Source: Macrostomum hystrix
Taxonomy: Eukaryota; Platyhelminthes; Macrostomidae
Assembly (NCBI GenBank): GCA_950097015.1
Contig: CATNEN010000029.1
Location: 310,001 to 374,000 of the forward strand
DNA length: 64,000 bases
Direction of reading: 5' to 3'
Under the pieces are notes generated by a model, which was not told where the DNA came from, did not search any database, and was given only the letters and a program-made list of their open reading frames with translations. The translations under genes were made by a program, and so were the position numbers. This document shows, piece by piece, positions 58,671 to 64,000 of this stretch. The stretch's first letter is position 1. Each line of letters begins with the position of its first letter.

Positions 58671-59195
58671 CGATCACATGTTACTTAAATACGAGTAGGC
58701 CACTGTCGATTACCTGGTTCTTTTTCGCCCAATTTTAAAACATAGGGTTGCCGTCTATTTTGTGCTTGTCCTGTGATGCAAATTTGTGATTGGAAGCAGT
58801 GCGTAAAGTGCTTTCGAGTGTGTAATTAACAGTTCAGTTATTTTTTATATCCAAAATGCCGTACTTTTTCAATATTTACAATGATTTTTATAGTAACCTT
58901 AATTTCACTCCTTGTGTATCCAGTTTTTATTTGCTTTGGTTTTTCAAAGTTATTCATTATTAATTTATAAAAAAACTTTGGTGACAGTACTTAGAAATGA
59001 TACTTCATAATTAGGTCCTATTTATTGAAATTATTGACGATATCATTAGTAGTTTAACTATTAATATTACACAACTGACTTGACTAATTTTGCGTTATCT
59101 AGAACACATCGCTGCCTTTTGCACACTACTCAATAGTAGCAGTGTGAGAATTGCTAATTTTTACCTTAATTTATGTTTTGTAAAATGGTAATTAA

Positions 59196-59441
59196 TCAGT
59201 ATTGACATTGAATTTTGATTTGATCTGCTTTAAGTTCGATTTCGCACATTCCAGGTGCCGTAGCCCACCTGCGCAGGTGATTCCATAATAATGTTTTTCT
59301 CTGTGTTCCAATAGCTCTATCAATAGCGTTTCTCAATTTTTCTGTGCTTGTTGTCGGTGCAAACATGTTTTGCCAAAATATGTTATCCCACTCGTCCGCA
59401 TCAGAAATACGAGCGTAGGGTTGGTCTCGCATCGGACTCAA
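59196..59441 (-). CDS. Unidentified 80-residue ORF with protein-like composition
   Basis: The minus-strand frame includes DADEWDNIFWQNMFAP and NHLRRWATAPGMCEIEL, ending in a stop at 59196. The first listed codon is TTG; an ATG lies three codons in. It has tryptophans, balanced charge and no repeats, unlike the chance frames nearby, so it may be a fragment of a degraded gene or mobile element. I recognise no family and see no splice partner. Confidence 0.2.
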   Translation of the reverse strand: MSPMRDQPYARISDADEWDNIFWQNMFAPTTSTEKLRNAIDRAIGTQRKTLLWNHLRRWATAPGMCEIELKADQIKIQCQY

Positions 59442-59504
59442 TCAGAACTCAACTTGTAAACAAATCTTCTTTTATCAGTATTATCTCTTATGTACAACAT
59501 TACT

Positions 59505-60330
59505 ATCTTACCTGGTTCTCTAATAGGCCGCTTGTTGGCCCAATCACCTGGTTCTCTAATAGGCCGCTTGTTGGCCCAATCACCTGGTTCTCTAATAGGC
59601 CGCTTGTTGGCCCAATCTCCTGGTTCTCTAATAGGCCGCTTGTTGGCTCAATTACCTGGTTCTCTAATAGGCCGCTTGTTGGCCCAATCACCTGGTTCTC
59701 TAATAGGCCGCTTGTTGGCCCAATCACCTGGTTCTCTAATAGGCCGCTTGTTGGCCCAATCACCTGGTTCTCTAATAGGCCGCTTGTTGGCCCAATAACC
59801 TGGTTCTCTAATAGGCCGCTTGTTGGCCCAATCTCCTGGTTCTCTAATAGGCCGCTTGTTGGCCCAATAACCTGATTCTCTAATAGGCCGCTTGTTGGCC
59901 CAATCACCTGGTTCTCTAATAAGCCGCTTGTTGGCCCAATCACCTGGTTCTCTAATAGGCCGCTTGTTGGCCCAATCACCTGGTTCTCTAATAGGCCGCT
60001 TGTTGGCCCAATCACCTGGTTCTCTAATAGGCCGCTTGTTGGCCCAATCACCTGGTTCTCTAATAGGCCGCTTGTTGGCCCAATCACCTGGTTCTCTAAT
60101 AAGCCGCTTGTTGGCCCAATCACCTGGTTCTCTAATAGGCCGCTTGTTGGCCCAATCTCCTGGTTTTCTAATAGGCCGCTTGTTGGCCCAATCTCCTGGT
60201 TCTCTAATAGGCCGCTTGTTGGCCCAATCTCCTGGTTCTCTAATAGGCCGCTTGTTGGCCCAATCACCTGGTTCTCTAATAGGCCGCTTGTTGGCCCAAT
60301 CACCTGGTTCTCTAATAGGCCGGTTCTTAA
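59505..60330 (+). repeat. 36-bp minisatellite, about 23 copies
   Basis: The unit is CCTGGTTCTCTAATAGGCCG plus CTTGTTGGCCCAATCA, very homogeneous. Several frames stay open on both strands (36 is a multiple of three), but none has non-repeat coding context. Confidence 0.95.
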
Positions 60331-61000
60331 GCCTAATAACCTGACTTGTCAATCTGATTCTTGTAAATCCTATTCAATTGAAAAAGGTAGTCTAAATTAA
60401 GAAACCTGCTGTATTAAGCTGTTATGGATTTTTTACTTGTAGCTTTTTTCTAAAGCCAACGCTGATTATTTTTACTTAGATTAGATTTTTATTTCCTTGT
60501 TCTTCTTAACTGGCAAGCCATGCAGTTTTGAGTTAATATAGGATTTTTCTGACAATAAAACGATTAGTGCCTGACCGACAGACTAATCCTAACTACTTCT
60601 GTGTACCATAGATTTCCCAGCCCTAATTGAATATTTTAAACTTCTCTTTGTGCACTGTTTGGTGTGTCTTTGGTGTGCAGTTGTCTTCATTTATTGGCAT
60701 AGCCATTTTATAGTGTGCTGTCTGTCAACTTTTTTGTAGCTAACTAAAATAAATGGAGTGACACTTTCATTATAAGCATGTCTTGTTTAAAAATATTGCT
60801 TTTTAAATTCAGATGAAAGGAGTTCTATAATACATATTTCTTTTTCAAATTAGAAGTATTAAATTACAAGTCTTAAACTTCTCATCGAAACAATTTCAAA
60901 TGGCATCTTCTTTCTTCAGGATGTGATTGCCTTCTGAATTCAGAATGTTGTGAGCCTTCAATATTCAACATATTGTCAGCGGACCATCTGTATTCAGATA
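60331..61000. other. AT-rich intergenic region, no gene seen
   Basis: Only short frames; nothing recognisable. Confidence 0.5.
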
Positions 61001-61310
61001 GGTTGTAGCCTAGTGGTTAAAGCATCGGACTCACGACTTGAAGGTCGGGGGTTCGATTCCCGACTCCACTGGAACAATTTGTGTCCTTTAGCAAGACACT
61101 TAACTCTGCATTGCTTCAGTTCACCCAGCTGTTAAACGGGTACCAGCATTAGCTGGGTGTGGCGTCCCCCAGTCCATGGACTGAACAGCTGTACGCAGCC
61201 TTCAGATGCGCCGCGCAATAGCTGCGGCTGTGCTGTCGGCTGCACATCTGACCCAATTGGGGGAGGTGTAATCAGTTATTATTAATTATTATTATTGTAT
61301 TCAGGGTTTT
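61001..61310 (+). mobile_element. Full-length tRNA-derived SINE
   Basis: The best-preserved copy. Head GGTTGTAGCCTAGTGGTTAA (A-box-like) is followed by a perfect GGTTCGATTCC B box and a body with GACACTTAACTCTGCATTGC, GCTGTTAAACGGGTACCAGC, CCAGTCCATGGACTGAACAG and CTGCACATCTGACCCAAT. The tail is rich in TTATTATTA. It is not a real tRNA: the sequence after the B box does not rebuild an acceptor stem. Confidence 0.9.
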
Positions 61311-61544
61311 GTACTCTCTTTTCTTCAGTCTTCTTAGATAAATTTTGTCATCAGTTCTATCTCGCCTTTTGAGGCTGTTATCCGCCTTCTGTTACCTAGG
61401 TGTTGGTTTCCTTCTGTATTCGGAGCTGTGTTGATGAAAATTAAGGTATAAAATTGTCGTGAAAAATCGCGCCTTTCTCCAGCAAACCAGGCTGCTGTTC
61501 CTGATGGCTGGTCCTAATTTTTCTTGCAGTACCCATCGGTATTA

Positions 61545-61845
61545 TTCTGAATTCACCTTGCCGCCGATTGGCACTGGCCAGTCCACCAGGACCTTCAAGG
61601 TGCTCTGCTTCCGTTTAACATTCTCAGGACTCACTGATTCCCTTGGGAGCCACTGTGCTGACTGGCGCTTGAGCTCATGATCCCACTTGTGTACCCATGT
61701 CTCATCTCTTGAGACATGCTGAAGCATCTTCTTTCAGAACTTGTCCAAGCTTTTCATGACTCTGATGTTGATTAGCCAGCCAAAACTGAAAAATTTATTA
61801 TGTATCTGACGGCGTATGGTGAAGTGACCATCTTTGCAAACGATG
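61545..61845 (-). mobile_element. Mariner-type transposase remnant, broken
   Basis: On the minus strand, DGHFTIRRQIHNKFF (helix-turn-helix-like) is followed after a frame break by RDETWVHKWDHELKRQSAQW and a stretch matching the central catalytic part of mariner transposases, where DETWVH holds the first catalytic Asp. In-frame stops and missing flanks show it is inactive. No terminal inverted repeats were identified. Confidence 0.7.
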
Positions 61846-62510
61846 CTCTGTTTAACTTGATGTCATGCAGCTTGTGAGACTGCATTCGCTTTCAGACTTG
61901 TGGTACCTTTGGCCATAGACATATCCATAAAGGAATCAATACATTTGTCAAAAATTTAGACAACAGCGAAATTTAGTTTCCGGATAGCCTCGTAGATTGT
62001 TATTGATCGTTGGTGCTCATTAGTTTATTTACTAGGCACATCAGAGCGATGGTTGAACGGAAGCGCCTTGTCTGATTATTTCCTTTCCTCTCCTTTTTGA
62101 AATGTGTTGGCTTAAAGACAACAAGGCATCTTGACGCCTCACCTAGTGGGGCTGTCTAGGCAATTCTAATGACTTCACTTTCCATAGATCTTATATTTTG
62201 TGAATTTTGACGGAACTAATTTATAACATTGGATTGGGACAGTCAATTTCCCCAACGGCGTCGCTTTCCAATTTCCATTTCCACGTTTTGGTTCAAATTA
62301 TTCCGCTTGGCACATTAGAATTAGTTAAGGATGCAGCATCTGGACTGAGGCTGCTGTTCATTTATAAAAACTTTCATAACCATCTTATCTTCTCAATTCG
62401 GGACCTTCCTTCCCAGGGGGAAATTTATGCTTTAACCAGCATCTAGGCATTGATGAACCTGTCAGCTCACAAAAAATTTGCTTAAATGACTCAAGCTTTT
62501 TCCGGCTTCT

Positions 62511-62829
62511 AATAATAATAATAATAATAATAATTGATTACACCTCCCCCAATTGGGTCAGATGTGCAGCCGACAGCACAGCCGCAGCTAATGCGCGGCG
62601 CATCTGAAGGCTGCGTAACAGCTGTTCAGTCCATGGACTGGGGGGACGCCACACCCACCTTCAATTATCCCAGCTGATGCTGGTACCCATTTAACAGCTG
62701 GGTGAACTGAAGCAATGCAGAGTTAAGTGTCTTGCTAAAGGACGCAAATTGTTCCAGTGGAGTCGGGAATCGAACCCCCGACCTTCAAGTCGTGAGTCCG
62801 ACGCCTTAACCACTAGGCTACAACCTCTC
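62511..62829 (-). mobile_element. Full-length tRNA-derived SINE, minus strand
   Basis: Reverse orientation of the 61.0-kb family: the plus strand begins with an AAT microsatellite (the element's tail) and ends with the complement of GGTTGTAGCCTAGTGGTTAA. The B box is intact. Next to the head, a CCACTAGGCTACAACCTCTC segment is duplicated (62811-62845), a small rearrangement at the 5' end. Confidence 0.9.
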
Positions 62830-63506
62830 CACTAGGCTACAACCTCTCCCAACCTCTCCCGGCTTCTAACACTAGCCTAATAGCACTACGGCTGGAAGGC
62901 TGTATCCTCAAATACACAAGAAGAGAAGGCCTTGTGTCTCACTAAGCAACAGTTTAGTACCTATTTTAAGGACTCATTTTCGCAGAAAACTTTTACTATT
63001 AAGCTTGAATATTCTATGGCACCTTACATCCGGATCACCTGTCCATCACCTGTCCACCCGAATGCCGCATAAGTGCGTGCTGAATATTCTATGAGCTTAC
63101 TTTAAGATACATGTTTTCTGCCGTTCCCACGCCTGCAAAGTTTCCGTATTGTGTGACTGATTCCACTTCTTAGCCTAGTAACTATCGAGTAGAACAAAGA
63201 AGTAAGTCGTTGTTACTAAGTGTAATCAAGTGACCGCATGTTAGAGAATTAAATAAAGTCGTCGAGTTCACCTTTCGAATTTGAACCATGAGTTTAATTC
63301 CGACTGTCATTTTATGCAATACAAATTTAATCAGTAAGATGGTTCGGGTTGAGTAAGGATGCACAGTATTTTTAGTACATTGTGCACTTGCGGCGACACA
63401 TTGCGTTAGACATATTAGCGGGCTGTGTTTTTAGTGACTGTCGTGCACTGCTAGTGTTCTGCATTATGTGTAGCGTCTTTTGATCCTGCTGGTTCCATAA
63501 TTGCTT
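62830..63506. other. Intergenic, 3' flank of the neuropeptide gene
   Basis: No other gene recognised. On the minus strand this stretch follows the stop of the neuropeptide precursor and should hold its 3' UTR. Confidence 0.4.
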
Positions 63507-63790
63507 TCAATATTCCATCTCTTCGTCAGAGATCTCGCGGCCAAAGCGAAACGGCATGTGCACAGTATCGTCCCGCTTGCCCCAGCGGAACACGTTGGGA
63601 GCCCGCTTGCCCCAGCGGAACACGTTTGGAGACCTCTTGCCCCAGCGGAACACGTTGGGAGCCCGCTTGCTCTCAGGCCAATCATAATAGACCGTCTCCT
63701 CGGCCGATGGGCCCGCGAATTCAACGCCCAGAATCCTGCCCGGAGCCATTCGTTTGCCGCGCTTCAGTTCGGCCGTCGGTGAAGAATCAT
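63507..63790 (-). CDS. Neuropeptide precursor, 3' exon: RWamide and RFamide peptides (partial)
   Basis: The exon is entered through a CCGTCCCGCAG acceptor (minus strand, exon from 63790), with an in-frame stop further upstream. It encodes a spacer ending KRGKR, then MAPGRILGVEFAGPS and YYDWPESKR, three tandem peptides APNVFRWGKR, SPNVFRWGKR and APNVFRWGKR, then DDTVHMPFRFGR and the acidic tail EISDEEMEY. Dibasic KR sites and C-terminal Gly predict amidated APNVFRWa (two), SPNVFRWa (one) and DDTVHMPFRFa (cut at a single Arg). Products would be packed in secretory vesicles and act on GPCRs. The signal peptide exon is not found in the remaining 210 bp, so the 5' part lies beyond the window. I do not recognise an exact named family. 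Confidence 0.85.
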
Positions 63791-64000
63791 CTGCGGGACG
63801 GGATGCGCACGGGAGGCGGGATATCAGGATGGCTTAGGGCATCAAGAAATTATTCGAGGACGGAAGTGCGTCGAGTCCAGCAGCTTTTTTAATTTTCTTG
63901 TTCGGCAGTGCAGCTTCCTCAATTTGCTGTCCGTGTGCGGGAAATAATGCTGTCCGTTTGATTCGTGAAGCTAATGCACAGTATTCTAATCAAATACCAA
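63791..64000 (-). other. Probable intron of the neuropeptide gene
   Basis: Upstream of the 3' exon on the minus strand: pyrimidine-rich just before the acceptor, no signal-peptide-like frame, and cut by the window edge. Confidence 0.4.

Noticed and set aside
59503-60303. Long ORFs of LLENQVIGPTSG-type repeats on both strands
   Set aside because: These are by-products of a 36-bp repeat without stop codons; no ATG with unique sequence, and several frames are open at once.
61003-61080. tRNA gene
   Set aside because: A and B boxes are present, but the 5' and 3' ends do not form an acceptor stem and the same sequence recurs with a long non-tRNA body, so it is a SINE head.
62207-62446. 79-residue plus-strand ORF
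   Set aside because: No recognisable family and no supporting splice or polyadenylation context; probably chance.

Overview
The window is animal nuclear DNA: split genes with GT-AG introns, metazoan gene families, polyadenylation signals and tRNA-derived SINEs. The gene set, the great mass of minisatellites, the many short introns (about 80-260 bp when repeat-free) and an amidated RWamide/RFamide neuropeptide precursor suggest a lophotrochozoan, most likely a flatworm (Macrostomum-like). The species is an inference from style and gene content, not a demonstrated assignment.

Layout, left to right. A class A GPCR of FMRFamide-receptor type (551-2429, minus). An adenylate kinase 5-like gene whose two P-loops are both degenerate (5476-7634, plus). 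A Pro/Glu/Asp/Gln repeat protein ORF (9682-11652, minus). A Cys-loop nicotinic-type subunit with an anion-channel signature in M2 (13033-18995, plus) and a 4.3-kb intron. A KDM2-type JmjC-CXXC-PHD histone demethylase lacking the F-box/LRR tail (21747-25169, minus). Then an AT-rich gene desert holding a GC-rich, hairpin-rich island (28125-28470) and a possible compact micro-gene (29779-29943). An ILRUN/C6orf106-like gene (33419-34364, plus) with a perfect 76-bp inverted copy of its own coding sequence just upstream. Two adjacent, same-strand RRM+Tudor genes (35241-38019 and 41459-44888). A 3.7-kb minisatellite with higher-order structure (45.97-49.67 kb). A ten-exon calcium-independent phospholipase A2 (PLA2G6-like) gene (50361-58431, plus). 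Finally a repeat-rich end with SINEs, a broken mariner and the 3' exon of a neuropeptide precursor (63507-63790, minus).

Genes were assembled by joining open frames at GT-AG sites that keep phase and restore family alignments; the exon lists are in the entries. Family comparisons were made from memory of the families, without a database search. Functional themes are neural signalling (GPCR, ligand-gated channel, neuropeptide), germline/piRNA-type factors (two RRM-Tudor proteins), chromatin (KDM2) and lipid metabolism (iPLA2), but the genes do not form a pathway cluster. The strongest architectural feature is that nearly every long intron and intergenic gap is filled by its own private tandem repeat, whereas repeat-free introns stay very short.
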